Source: a virus. From it: DNA of 64,000 nucleotides. This document shows, piece by piece, positions 6,728 to 13,868 of the stretch. A program made the translations under genes and the position numbers. Below the pieces are notes generated by a model, which was given only the letters and a program-made list of their open reading frames with translations, did no database searches and was not told the origin of the DNA. Each line of letters opens with the position of its first letter. The first letter of the stretch is position 1. The stretch is taken from the IMG/VR virus record IMGVR_UViG_3300047300_001121, positions 17,389 to 81,388 of that record; one strand, given 5' to 3'.

Positions 6728-7251
6728 TGGATCAAGCAACACGAGACCTGGTGCTGGCATACGTGCGAGCACATTCCGCCGACGTCGGCGAGTGCTGGGA
6801 ATGGCAGGGCGGCATGACGCGCGGCACAACCCCTGCGGCGCGCTTTCCCGGACCCGTCAAGCTGCCGAACTCGGTACGCAAGGCCGTCCTGCTGGCCACA
6901 CTAAAAATCTCACTGGGTAAGCGCTACGCCAGACCAAAGTGCGGCAACTTCCGCTGCGTAAACCCAGAGCATGTCGTGGCCGTGCCGTTGCACAACATCC
7001 GTCGAGAGGCAGCGAGCAGGACCAGCTACGGAAAAAGCATTGCCCGCCGCGCTGCAATCTCGAGAACCAAGCGCTCGCAGTCTCCGCTGACCAACGAGAT
7101 GCTGCAAGAGATCCGCGCATCAGAAGAGAGCAACAAACAACTGGCCACCCGCCTCGGGTTTTCAGTGCGGACCATCCGCATTGCACGCAAGGGCTACGTG
7201 CATGAGAAATTGACAGCAACACCGTTCACAGGATTAGGAGCAAGAAAATGA
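6727..7251 (+). CDS. HNH-like endonuclease with C-terminal HTH
   Basis: 174 residues from ATG 6727, which overlaps the previous stop; GTG codons at 6718 and 6724 are possible alternatives. The opening GECWEWQGG and the CGNFRCVNPEHVVAVPLHNIRREA segment match zinc-binding HNH phage nucleases of the type also seen at 36532. The canonical catalytic His is not obvious, so activity is uncertain. Residues about 123-160 (LTNEMLQEIRAS, KQLATRLGFSVRTIRIARKG) form a helix-turn-helix. This is the usual plan of a homing-type HNH protein with a DNA-binding tail. Confidence 0.65.
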   Translation: MDQATRDLVLAYVRAHSADVGECWEWQGGMTRGTTPAARFPGPVKLPNSVRKAVLLATLKISLGKRYARPKCGNFRCVNPEHVVAVPLHNIRREAASRTSYGKSIARRAAISRTKRSQSPLTNEMLQEIRASEESNKQLATRLGFSVRTIRIARKGYVHEKLTATPFTGLGARK

Positions 7252-8063
7252 GCAATACCCGATTTAACAAGGGCGACACCGTCTATGACCTTCACGGGCG
7301 ACAAGGCGCATACATTGCGTCTTACGGTGGCTACCACTTGGTTGCGCCCGAATACGATGCCGGCGACTACGGCGAGCCAACCTGGGGCACTCCCGAGCAG
7401 TGGGATCAGATCTTCATCAAGCCGCCCACACAGAAGCTTGAGACCAAAATCGACGAGCTGGACAAGCTCATTACCGAGAAACGGGATGAGCTCAAGCGTA
7501 TCAACGAAGAGCTCGATCAGGCTGGCCGCCGGCGCCAAGAGCAACTGAAGAAGCTCAAGCAGCATCAGGCGCTGCAACGCATCGAGGACTACCTCGACGG
7601 CAAATTCACGCACTTCCTTGAGGTGCCGGAATACTACCCACCAAAAATCGTCGCAGTCGACGATGCCCTGAAGAGGGGCGGCATTGATCGGTGGGACACG
7701 CCGCTCAAGTTGCTCACGCTCTTTGGCGACACCAAGGGCGATCTGCAGTGGCGAATCAATCGCTACAGCGATGGCAGCGGGAGCAGCAATGTCGAGGTCT
7801 ATCCAGTTGAAAACGAGGAGGAGGCAATCGCAATCGTGCGCCGCCTGTACGCCGAGGCGGTAGAGGACTGGCGCATCCAGGAGAAGAAGCACTACGGCCG
7901 CGCCATCTACTGGACAGACAAGTGCCCTGATGGATGGATTGAGGCGCCCGATGATCTGCGCGCCTACCTGAATGCAGCAGCCGTCGAGAGAAGGCAGGCC
8001 GATCTGATCAAAGCCAAGGAGGCGCTGGCCAAAGCCCAAGCCGAACTGGCCGCGCTGCAATAA
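7248..8063 (+). CDS. Coiled-coil phage protein, unknown
   Basis: 271 residues, ATGA-coupled. The N-terminus resembles a small SH3-like domain (FNKGDTVYDLHGRQGAYIAS). A long coiled coil at about residues 63-115 is followed by a mixed domain containing FGDTKGDLQWRINRYSDGSGS, then a second coiled coil at the C-terminus. It ends the transcription unit before the promoter at 8098. Function unknown. Confidence 0.55.
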   Translation: MSNTRFNKGDTVYDLHGRQGAYIASYGGYHLVAPEYDAGDYGEPTWGTPEQWDQIFIKPPTQKLETKIDELDKLITEKRDELKRINEELDQAGRRRQEQLKKLKQHQALQRIEDYLDGKFTHFLEVPEYYPPKIVAVDDALKRGGIDRWDTPLKLLTLFGDTKGDLQWRINRYSDGSGSSNVEVYPVENEEEAIAIVRRLYAEAVEDWRIQEKKHYGRAIYWTDKCPDGWIEAPDDLRAYLNAAAVERRQADLIKAKEALAKAQAELAALQ

Positions 8064-8074
8064 CCCAGCAAAAC

Positions 8075-8126
8075 TGAAGGGCTTTCAATTCGTTGATTTG
8101 ACAGCCCTTTTTAATTGCGCAACAAT
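8075..8126 (+). promoter_or_regulatory. Early promoter inside a possible terminator hairpin
   Basis: TTGACA (8098-8103), a 17-base spacer and AACAAT (8121-8126) form the best consensus promoter of the early region. AAGGGCT near 8077 can pair with AGCCCTT at 8103-8109, followed by T residues, so the upstream unit may terminate through a hairpin that contains the -35. Operator CAACAAATTGTTT follows at 8139-8151, just before the ribosome site of the next gene. Confidence 0.6.
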
Positions 8127-8162
8127 TGGCTCCATCAGCAACAAATTGTTTAGGAGTTCAAC

Positions 8163-8516
8163 ATGTACCAAGGCCACCTCAATGACGGCAGCAGCATCCA
8201 GAAGCACAGCGCCGGCGCCCTGTATCCCTACGTCATCCAGTTCCGTGGCGAGGCCCTGGTGCCTGAACTCCGGCACCCGACTGGCGAGATCACCCAGCAT
8301 GCCAGCTACGACGAAGCCTGCGATGTAGCGCGTCAGCTGCTGGACCTGGCGCCCGCGGCCAAAGTCTGCGGCATCTCCAAGTCGGAGCTCGTGCGCTTCG
8401 TATGCGACCCGCACACCGGCCGCGACTACGTGCAGCTCGCCAGCGTGCGCGGCATTGCAAACCTCATCAAGTCTTTTGGCCAGCGTGTCACGCGTGCCGA
8501 CCGAGTTTTCCATTAA
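8163..8516 (+). CDS. Phage protein of 117 residues, unknown
   Basis: ATG at 8163 after TAGGAG, the first gene downstream of the promoter at 8098. It is mixed alpha/beta: beta strands around YPYVIQFRGEALVPEL, then a helix (YDEACDVARQLLDLA) and a basic C-terminus (QRVTRADRVFH). No family is recognised. Confidence 0.5.
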   Translation: MYQGHLNDGSSIQKHSAGALYPYVIQFRGEALVPELRHPTGEITQHASYDEACDVARQLLDLAPAAKVCGISKSELVRFVCDPHTGRDYVQLASVRGIANLIKSFGQRVTRADRVFH

Positions 8517-8545
8517 ACCAACCCACGTCTTTGAAAGGACACATC

Positions 8546-8788
8546 ATGCAAGACCTCAACGTCATCAACCGCCTGAACGCCGAAGCCATTGAGCGCGACA
8601 TTCCCCGTCAGCTCGCTGCCGGCAAGATCGTCGTCGCCGAGTACACCGGCCTGCACTTCGTTGGCTACGAGACCTTCAGCGGAGAAAACGCCGAAGCCGA
8701 AGCCCAAGCCAAGCTGGCCCAGATCGAAGCCCAGGCCAGTGGCCACGGCAAGATCTTGCGTCCTGGCCAGAAGGCGTTGACCGCCTGA
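8546..8788 (+). CDS. Small phage protein of 80 residues, unknown
   Basis: ATG at 8546 behind GAAAGGA. A helical N-terminus precedes a strand (KIVVAEYTGLHFVGYETFSG) and an alanine- and glutamate-rich helix. It is followed by a perfect 7-bp hairpin. Unknown. Confidence 0.5.
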   Translation: MQDLNVINRLNAEAIERDIPRQLAAGKIVVAEYTGLHFVGYETFSGENAEAEAQAKLAQIEAQASGHGKILRPGQKALTA

Positions 8789-8794
8789 TGAAGC

Positions 8795-8815
8795 GGGCGC
8801 CATTTTTTGGCGCCC
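8795..8815. terminator. GC hairpin with T loop, possible attenuator
   Basis: GGGCGCC (8795-8801) pairs perfectly with GGCGCCC (8809-8815) around a loop of A and six T. No T tract follows on either strand, so intrinsic termination is doubtful. It lies between two plus-strand genes and may stabilise the mRNA 3' end. Confidence 0.4.
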
Positions 8816-8858
8816 AGCACCAACAAAACGTAGCACAAAGCAACATTCAGGAGTCACC

Positions 8859-9242
8859 ATGCAGGCAATTATCAACGTCGAGCTCGATGAGAAATGCGGG
8901 CCCGGCATGAGCGCAGCAACGCGCCTTGAGCTGGTCTTGGCAACCGTGCGCCTCGTGTTCACGCGAGCGATTGGCGACATCCGTGTCGTCGATTACGTAG
9001 GCCCGGACGGACCAGTCACAGAGAACACGGCGGTCATCACATTCGAGCACGCATCGGACAAGAACGCTGTGCTCGCGGCCATGTACAAGGTCGCCTACAA
9101 ATTCAACCAGGACTGCATCGCGATTCTGTTCTCGGATGGGGAGGGGCGCCTGGTCGGACCGGAGGCTGATCGCTGGGGCGGATTCAAGATCGAGTACTTC
9201 AAGCGCCCCGCGATGTACGAACTTTTGAAGGAGGCAGCATGA
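8859..9242 (+). CDS. Phage protein of 127 residues, unknown
   Basis: ATG at 8859 after CAGGAG. It has a ferredoxin-like alternation of strands and helices (QAIINVELDEK, RLELVLATVRLVF, DIRVVDYVGPDG, AVITFEHASDKNAVLAAMYKVAYKF). It begins a run of overlapping genes up to 12365. No catalytic motif is seen. Confidence 0.5.
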   Translation: MQAIINVELDEKCGPGMSAATRLELVLATVRLVFTRAIGDIRVVDYVGPDGPVTENTAVITFEHASDKNAVLAAMYKVAYKFNQDCIAILFSDGEGRLVGPEADRWGGFKIEYFKRPAMYELLKEAA

Positions 9243-9457
9243 ACATCCCAGAACCCCACGAAGTCGACTCGCTCGAGAAAGCGGAGCAGGTCATTTCCGC
9301 CATTCAGCAAGCGGCCAAAGACCTGGTACTGAAGGCGCGCGAATACGGCATCGTGGTCACCATTGAAACGGAGCCCGTCAAGCCGCTGGCCATGGGCCAC
9401 TACGACATGGTGGTCACCACCAGACCCGGCCACGATATTTACAGGAACCAATCATGA
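9239..9457 (+). CDS. Small phage protein of 72 residues, unknown
   Basis: ATGA-coupled to the gene before. A helix-rich first half (EKAEQVISAIQQAAKDLVLKAREYG) precedes two strands (IVVTIETEPV and YDMVVTTRPG). No family is recognised. Confidence 0.5.
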   Translation: MNIPEPHEVDSLEKAEQVISAIQQAAKDLVLKAREYGIVVTIETEPVKPLAMGHYDMVVTTRPGHDIYRNQS

Positions 9458-9729
9458 GCACCACACAAGACACCCGCTTTGCGACCCGCGATCAGTTTTA
9501 CAAAGTGCTCTTGCGCTGGATGCCCGAGTGGACGTCTGGCATGCCCGAGGCAAAGCTCATTGCCGGCATTTTTGCGCAGGCATGGGACGACGGAATTGAC
9601 TGGTTCTTCAACACCCGCAACAAAGCGCTTCTGTTCTATTGCGACAAGACGGGACTCAACCCGCAAGTCATCGCCGATACGTACAGAAAGCACAACCGCG
9701 CACGAGCCAAACGACTGGGGATCGCATGA
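9454..9729 (+). CDS. Small phage protein of 91 residues, unknown
   Basis: ATGA-coupled. It is helical with several tryptophans (LLRWMPEWTSG, AWDDGIDWFF), and its basic C-terminus (YRKHNRARAKRLGIA) might bind nucleic acid. Unknown. Confidence 0.5.
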   Translation: MSTTQDTRFATRDQFYKVLLRWMPEWTSGMPEAKLIAGIFAQAWDDGIDWFFNTRNKALLFYCDKTGLNPQVIADTYRKHNRARAKRLGIA

Positions 9730-9917
9730 AGCGACAAGGATCTGGCCGCAAGGCCGTTGACGGCATCACCGGCGCAGACAAGCGCGTGAATGTCGTCCTG
9801 ACATCAGAACACCGCCGCCGCCTGGAGCAGCTTGCACCCAACGGGTTCAGCGCCTGGATCAGAGCAGCAATTGACACCGCCTGGGGCAAACAAAGAAAGG
9901 ACGCGCCCAATGCATAA
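9726..9917 (+). CDS. Ribbon-helix-helix type DNA-binding protein
   Basis: 63 residues, ATGA-coupled. KRVNVVLTSEHRRRLEQLAP reads as a beta strand plus first helix, and GFSAWIRAAIDTAW as the second helix, the plan of a CopG/Arc-like RHH fold. The N-terminus is basic and glycine-rich. It is likely a dimeric transcriptional regulator of early genes; the operator is unknown. Confidence 0.6.
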   Translation: MKRQGSGRKAVDGITGADKRVNVVLTSEHRRRLEQLAPNGFSAWIRAAIDTAWGKQRKDAPNA

Positions 9918-10158
9918 CACGACAGAAGTTTTCCATCACAGCATACTGCCCGTGCGCAACGGCGTGTACCTCACGCAAAGCGTTGACCCGGAAGACGGCA
10001 GGATCCTGAGCGACTGGATGTACAGCTACTTTGATGCCACCGACCGGGTCTGGGGTTGTGCAGCAATCACGCCAGCGGAAGCCCACTCGGTGCCGGACTA
10101 CGAGTTTGCCTGGCAGACCAAGAACTGGCGCGGCCTCACCGAGGAGGCGAAGGCATGA
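9910..10158 (+). CDS. Small phage protein of 82 residues, unknown
   Basis: ATG at 9910 overlaps the RHH gene by eight bases. It is beta-rich and aromatic (VFHHSILPVRNGVYLTQS, WMYSYFDATDRVWGCA), resembling a small single-domain fold. No motif is recognised. Confidence 0.5.
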   Translation: MHNTTEVFHHSILPVRNGVYLTQSVDPEDGRILSDWMYSYFDATDRVWGCAAITPAEAHSVPDYEFAWQTKNWRGLTEEAKA

Positions 10159-10817
10159 CCAAGTATCAATGCTCAGAAGGGAGGGTGCTTCAGGACCTGG
10201 TCAGCCACGAGATGCATGTCATCCGCGATGACGGCGCTCACCGCCACCTTCGCTTTAAGCGCCCCGACAGCAGCACGTACTGGTTCGACCTGATCACCTG
10301 GCCAGGCACGCTGTGCATTGACGGCGACTGCGGCACCTACGTGTTCCGTCGCCTCGAGGACATGTTCGAGTTCTTCCGCACCGACCGCGCGTACGCCTTG
10401 CGCAACGGCAACAAGCTGGCCATCAACCCTGGCTACTGGGGCGAGAAGCTGCAATCCATCTCGAGATTCGGGGAAGGCTTCAAGGAGTTCAGCGAGCAGC
10501 GCTTCCGCGACGCCGTCAAGGACGAGTTCGACATGTGGGTCGAAGGCGAAGAGCCAAACGAAGAGACCAAGGCGGCACTCTGGGAAGAGCTGGAGGACCG
10601 GGTCTTGTCGTACGCCAGCGATGGCGCCCACGACGCGGTCAGAGCTGCGATGGACTTCGAGCCCGATGACAGCGAAGTGCGGTTTGATATGCGCGACTTC
10701 TACGGCCACCGCCTCGAGGACTACACATTCCATTTCATCTGGTGCTGCTACGCGATTGCGTGGGGCATTCAGCTGTACGACGAGACCCAAACCGCAACAC
10801 AGAAAGAAGCAGCATGA
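10155..10817 (+). CDS. Phage protein of 220 residues, unknown
   Basis: The start at 10155 is chosen for its ATGA overlap. It contains YWFDLITWPGTLCIDGDCGTYVF at about residues 36-58, then an acidic helical region and a C-terminal HFIWCCYAIAWGIQLYDE. Proteins with the order WFDLITWPG, GTYVFRRLEDMFEFFR are common in proteobacterial phages without known function. Confidence 0.55.
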   Translation: MTKYQCSEGRVLQDLVSHEMHVIRDDGAHRHLRFKRPDSSTYWFDLITWPGTLCIDGDCGTYVFRRLEDMFEFFRTDRAYALRNGNKLAINPGYWGEKLQSISRFGEGFKEFSEQRFRDAVKDEFDMWVEGEEPNEETKAALWEELEDRVLSYASDGAHDAVRAAMDFEPDDSEVRFDMRDFYGHRLEDYTFHFIWCCYAIAWGIQLYDETQTATQKEAA

Positions 10818-11113
10818 ATTTGCAGGACCAACTCAACGCGAAGGCCGACAAGAAGCTGGAGGCCATCTACAGCAAGCTCTTCAACAACTTTATTCTCGAG
10901 TTTCGCAAAGCGACCGGCATCAACCTCGATTCTGAATACACGGCTCCGCCGGAGTTCAAGAGCCTGATCGCCGGATTGAGGATTCGCTACTGGGTCGGAG
11001 GCGGAGACGGACAGAAAGCCTTCGAGGTCGCGCGCGCCAAGCACCGCGAAATGTTCACCGCCGAGTTCATCCGCAAGGTGGAAGAGGCTCAAGAATTCCT
11101 GGAGGGCCAATGA
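10814..11113 (+). CDS. Small helical phage protein of 99 residues
   Basis: ATGA-coupled. It is mainly helical with charged faces (NAKADKKLEAIYSKLF, FEVARAKHREMFTAEF). Unknown function; part of the block before the ClpX-type zinc finger. Confidence 0.5.
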   Translation: MNLQDQLNAKADKKLEAIYSKLFNNFILEFRKATGINLDSEYTAPPEFKSLIAGLRIRYWVGGGDGQKAFEVARAKHREMFTAEFIRKVEEAQEFLEGQ

Positions 11114-11283
11114 GCGACAACATCATTCCATTCAACAAGCCCAAAGAGCCCGAGCCGAAGTGCTCGTTCTGCGGCACACCCAAGAGCAAGGCCAAGAGCA
11201 TGATCAGCAGCAGTGACGGCATGCGCCACATCTGCGACCGCTGCATCGTCAAGGCAAAGCAACGACTGACGGAGGCCGCATGA
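11110..11283 (+). CDS. Free-standing ClpX-type C4 zinc-finger protein
   Basis: 57 residues, ATGA-coupled. C18 and C21 (CSFCG) and C42 and C45 (ICDRC), with a Met-Ile-Ser-Ser segment between, reproduce the N-terminal zinc-binding domain of the ClpX unfoldase (zf-C4_ClpX). In ClpX this domain dimerises and binds adaptors and some substrates such as lambda O. No AAA+ domain follows: the protein ends 12 residues after the last cysteine. It may pair with host ClpX or compete for its adaptors; that is inference. Confidence 0.7.
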   Translation: MSDNIIPFNKPKEPEPKCSFCGTPKSKAKSMISSSDGMRHICDRCIVKAKQRLTEAA

Positions 11284-11693
11284 AATCAGGCGCACCAATT
11301 GACACGCTGCACCACGCCCTGGCGCACGCAGCTCATGCAGCATTCCCGGAGATTGAATACGAAGACCGGGACTGGGAGCACTACAGCAAGACAAAGGAAG
11401 ACAAGCGCATCAAGAAGAAGCGCAAGCCCTCCGAGTACGACATGGAGGTGCGGGCGATGTTTCCGCAGACCTGGGGCTCAACCGCTCTCGGATTCGGCGG
11501 TATAGGCGGCGCAGCCATGACGACTGCATACACGGTTGTCGTTGAGTGCATGGGCGCCTACGCCGTGTATTTCGGTGGCCATCACGCATACACCATCACG
11601 CAACCGAACGATCAGTTCTTTGAGGACGTCGCAAAGCAACGCATGTCCGCCGTCCGCGGCGCACAGAAAGCCTACACAAGGGAGGCCGCATGA
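11280..11693 (+). CDS. Phage protein of 137 residues with glycine-rich hydrophobic centre
   Basis: ATGA-coupled to the zinc-finger gene. A basic N-terminal half (KEDKRIKKKRKPSEY) is followed by a glycine- and alanine-rich segment (STALGFGGIGGAAMTTAYTVVVE) and VYFGGHHAYTI. It could be a beta-sheet protein rather than a membrane protein. Unknown. Confidence 0.5.
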   Translation: MKSGAPIDTLHHALAHAAHAAFPEIEYEDRDWEHYSKTKEDKRIKKKRKPSEYDMEVRAMFPQTWGSTALGFGGIGGAAMTTAYTVVVECMGAYAVYFGGHHAYTITQPNDQFFEDVAKQRMSAVRGAQKAYTREAA

Positions 11694-11872
11694 ACTGCTG
11701 CGACGCAAACGGCGACTGCCGACAGGGGCGTGACTGCCCCGTGCGAGCACAGCGCTACACGTCTCCAAAGACCAAGAGCAGCGAGATAACCGAGACCCTG
11801 CTCATCGTCGGTCTGATGTCCACCATCGCGATCTGCATCGGCATGCTCTGCAAACTGTGGAGCATGGCATGA
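11690..11872 (+). CDS. Cysteine-rich single-pass membrane microprotein
   Basis: 60 residues, ATGA-coupled. The N-terminus has four cysteines (CCDANGDCRQGRDC), then a polar linker and one hydrophobic helix (LLIVGLMSTIAICIGMLCKLW). Phages carry similar small proteins with an N-terminal CCxxxGxCxxGxxC head. Likely inner membrane; role unknown. Confidence 0.5.
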   Translation: MNCCDANGDCRQGRDCPVRAQRYTSPKTKSSEITETLLIVGLMSTIAICIGMLCKLWSMA

Positions 11873-12261
11873 AACCACAGAAGGCACTCGAGCTGGTGCT
11901 TCGGTACTCTCATCTGACAAAAACAATCAAGGGTTGCACGCGCCGCATTGGCGAACACCTAGAGCGGTGCAATGGAATCTCCGGAAAGCGGCAGGATCGC
12001 GACCAATACGGAGTGCAGGTACACGAGATCAAGGTGGACGCGAAAAACCGCGAAGTCGATCTGCATCTGGTCGAGTGGTACAAACCGTACTACAGCGGAG
12101 ATCACTACTACCCCACATGGGAGTGGCAACACATCAACGAACTCGAGCACAAAGAAGAGTGCCCGCACTGCTACGCTGCGCACTTGGCGATACAGGAGCG
12201 CAAACAAGCCCGAAAGCAGCTGGGCGCCGTAAAAGCTGCAATGTCACGAAGCACAGCATGA
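11869..12261 (+). CDS. Phage protein with possible zinc knuckle, 130 residues
   Basis: ATGA-coupled. It is helical and basic at the start (KGCTRRIGEHLERC), has an aromatic centre (YKPYYSGDHYYPTWEW), and CPHCYAAH near residue 103 could join other Cys or His residues in a metal site. Unknown. Confidence 0.5.
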   Translation: MKPQKALELVLRYSHLTKTIKGCTRRIGEHLERCNGISGKRQDRDQYGVQVHEIKVDAKNREVDLHLVEWYKPYYSGDHYYPTWEWQHINELEHKEECPHCYAAHLAIQERKQARKQLGAVKAAMSRSTA

Positions 12262-12365
12262 ACATCAAAATTTTCTGGCAGTCGGCTCGCTTCTTTCAGA
12301 GGCCTGGGCTGTATCTCAAAATCAACAACGCGCGATTCCGCGTCATCCCCTGGCCGCGATTCTGA
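12258..12365 (+). CDS. Basic microprotein of 35 residues
   Basis: ATGA-coupled. It is short, basic and aromatic, with IKIFWQSARFFQRPGLYLKI and FRVIPWPRF. The overlap and open frame support it; the function is unknown. Confidence 0.4.
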   Translation: MNIKIFWQSARFFQRPGLYLKINNARFRVIPWPRF

Positions 12366-12381
12366 ACAACGAAAGTGCAAC

Positions 12382-12615
12382 ATGATTTCCGAAATTGACA
12401 TCAAAGACATGACCGAGCTGTACAACCTCAAGAACGGCGATAACTTCGCGTTCGCAGACGAGGAGCTCAAGACGCCACCAAATGCGCCGGACATTGATCC
12501 GACAGACATCTGGAAATTCCTCAAGGTCGACGGCATGTACGCCCAGATCCAGCAGGCAGCCGGGCCCATCTCGTTCGTGGCAGCCTGGACCAAGGTGCGG
12601 AAGGTTGGCCAATGA
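12382..12615 (+). CDS. Small acidic phage protein of 77 residues
   Basis: ATG at 12382; upstream GAACAACGAAAG gives only a weak ribosome site. The N-terminal half is acidic, followed by TDIWKFLKVDGMYAQIQQ. Unknown; coupled to the DUF551-like gene by ATGA. Confidence 0.5.
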   Translation: MISEIDIKDMTELYNLKNGDNFAFADEELKTPPNAPDIDPTDIWKFLKVDGMYAQIQQAAGPISFVAAWTKVRKVGQ

Positions 12616-12815
12616 CAATTAAGACAACAAGCGACGGCGCGGCGGCCGTGAACACGGAGCATTTCTGGATCCCGGTGTCGGAGGTGGCGCCGCCAGCTGG
12701 CGTCAAGCTGCTGCTGATCAACCGGAGATGGGGTGTCGCTCACCTGAGCATCTACCGCAAACAGGATGACTGGACGCACTGGCAGGCGCTGCCGAAATTT
12801 AAGGGGCGCTCATGA
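12612..12815 (+). CDS. DUF551-like phage protein
   Basis: 67 residues. FWIPVSEVAPPAGVKLLLINR at the start and WTHWQALPKF at the end match the short DUF551 family (W-x-P-x-x-x-x-P-P near the start, H-W-x-x-L-P at the end), which is widespread in phages and of unknown function. It lies in the last part of the early unit. Confidence 0.55.
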   Translation: MTIKTTSDGAAAVNTEHFWIPVSEVAPPAGVKLLLINRRWGVAHLSIYRKQDDWTHWQALPKFKGRS

Positions 12816-13078
12816 GCCTGATGTGCCTATTCATTGGCGGACCTGCCGACGGAGAGCGTCGCATGGTCGAGGATCACATCAACGTGTATTCCGTTGACGA
12901 ATTCCCGCCGCTACCGAATGTGATGACGGCTCGGGCTGACACCCTCAAAGTGACGCGCCACCATTACGTGCGCAGAAAAATGACAAACGGGTGGTATGTG
13001 TTTCTGCACGACTCTCTACACCCGCGACAGATCGTTGACAAGTTAATCCGCGGCTACCGAAGCACGGATCCGCTCTAA
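12812..13078 (+). CDS. Last gene of the early plus unit, 88 residues, unknown
   Basis: ATGA-coupled. LFIGGPADGERR near the N-terminus is a motif seen in many small phage proteins, followed by a beta-rich segment and a helix. The 3' end overlaps the convergent DUF1364 gene by 36 bases (13043-13078), so the two units meet tail to tail without room for a separate terminator. Confidence 0.5.
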   Translation: MSLMCLFIGGPADGERRMVEDHINVYSVDEFPPLPNVMTARADTLKVTRHHYVRRKMTNGWYVFLHDSLHPRQIVDKLIRGYRSTDPL

Positions 13079-13429
13079 GGCCCACCAGGCAGCCTCGCGG
13101 TCGCGGGGCTTGGCCATGATGTTGGCGACAATCTTCTCGAGCTCGCGCTCCATGCGCTTCAGGCCGAGGTCAAACGCGTCGTGCTTCTCTTGCGCCCCAG
13201 CCTTGCCCTGGTCAAGCCAGGTGTGGCACGCGTAGCAAGCCCAAACTCCGGCCCAGTCGTGCGCCTTGAGCGCGCCGCCCTTGTTGTGCTTGGCCTGATT
13301 CGAGTGCGCCAGGACAACCGTCTCGGGGTTGTGATTGCACACCCCTGGCACGCGCATCTGACAAGGCATGCGCTCGGCCATTGAGCGGTAATGCGCATTC
13401 TCCTCGCGCTTGCTCTTCGGGAACATCAT
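13043..13429 (-). CDS. DUF1364-family putative nuclease
   Basis: 128 residues. It has two cysteine pairs (CQMRVPGVC and CYACH) with HNPETVVLAHSNQAKHNKGG between and HDWAGVWACYACHTWLDQG, the signature of DUF1364, an HNH-like fold common in lambdoid phages near recombination genes. It is the last gene of the minus-strand unit and is ATGA-coupled to the HslV-like gene. DNA-binding or nuclease activity is expected from the fold, not shown. Confidence 0.65.
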   Translation of the reverse strand: MMFPKSKREENAHYRSMAERMPCQMRVPGVCNHNPETVVLAHSNQAKHNKGGALKAHDWAGVWACYACHTWLDQGKAGAQEKHDAFDLGLKRMERELEKIVANIMAKPRDREAAWWALERIRASVAAD

Positions 13430-13857
13430 AGGCTCAGCGAGTCAACGCCTCCGCCGCTGTATGCGTCCAGCTCGCAGGCCAGCTCAACGGCTTTGATTGG
13501 ATCAAGCCCAAGGTGCAGAGCGGCCAGCGCAAAGTCTCGGCCAGAGCCAATGCCGTGGTGCTTGTGCTCCATCACCAGCGGCACAGGGAACCGCTCGTAC
13601 TGCAACACCTGGCCGGTCGGCGTGACGACCAGCATGCTGGCCTCCATGCCATCATCGTGCGGGTCTGGCCAGTCTTCCGCATTGGCTCCGTTCTCGAACC
13701 AGCGCAGCAACATCATCGAGACGTCGGCAGCACCAGAGAATCCAACCAGGTGGCCATTCACGCGGAAGATCTTGGTCATGCGACCGCTCTTGTTGTTACC
13801 TTCGCAGGCCATTCTGTCGGCGGCCATCACTCCGTTGGAATAAACAACTGTCGTCAT
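13426..13857 (-). CDS. HslV/proteasome-beta-like Ntn hydrolase
   Basis: 143 residues beginning MTTVVYSNGVMAADR. After loss of Met the first residue is Thr, the nucleophile position of HslV and proteasome beta subunits. AAD places an Asp where Asp17 lies, MTKIFRV places Lys29 where Lys33 lies, and LVGFSGAADV plus GIGSGRDFALAAL match the GFAG and GSG segments. HslV is about 175 residues, so this is a short version. No HslU-type ATPase is seen in the window; it may work with a host unfoldase or alone. The substrate is unknown. Confidence 0.65.
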   Translation of the reverse strand: MTTVVYSNGVMAADRMACEGNNKSGRMTKIFRVNGHLVGFSGAADVSMMLLRWFENGANAEDWPDPHDDGMEASMLVVTPTGQVLQYERFPVPLVMEHKHHGIGSGRDFALAALHLGLDPIKAVELACELDAYSGGGVDSLSL

Positions 13858-13868
13858 GCGCGCTTCCC

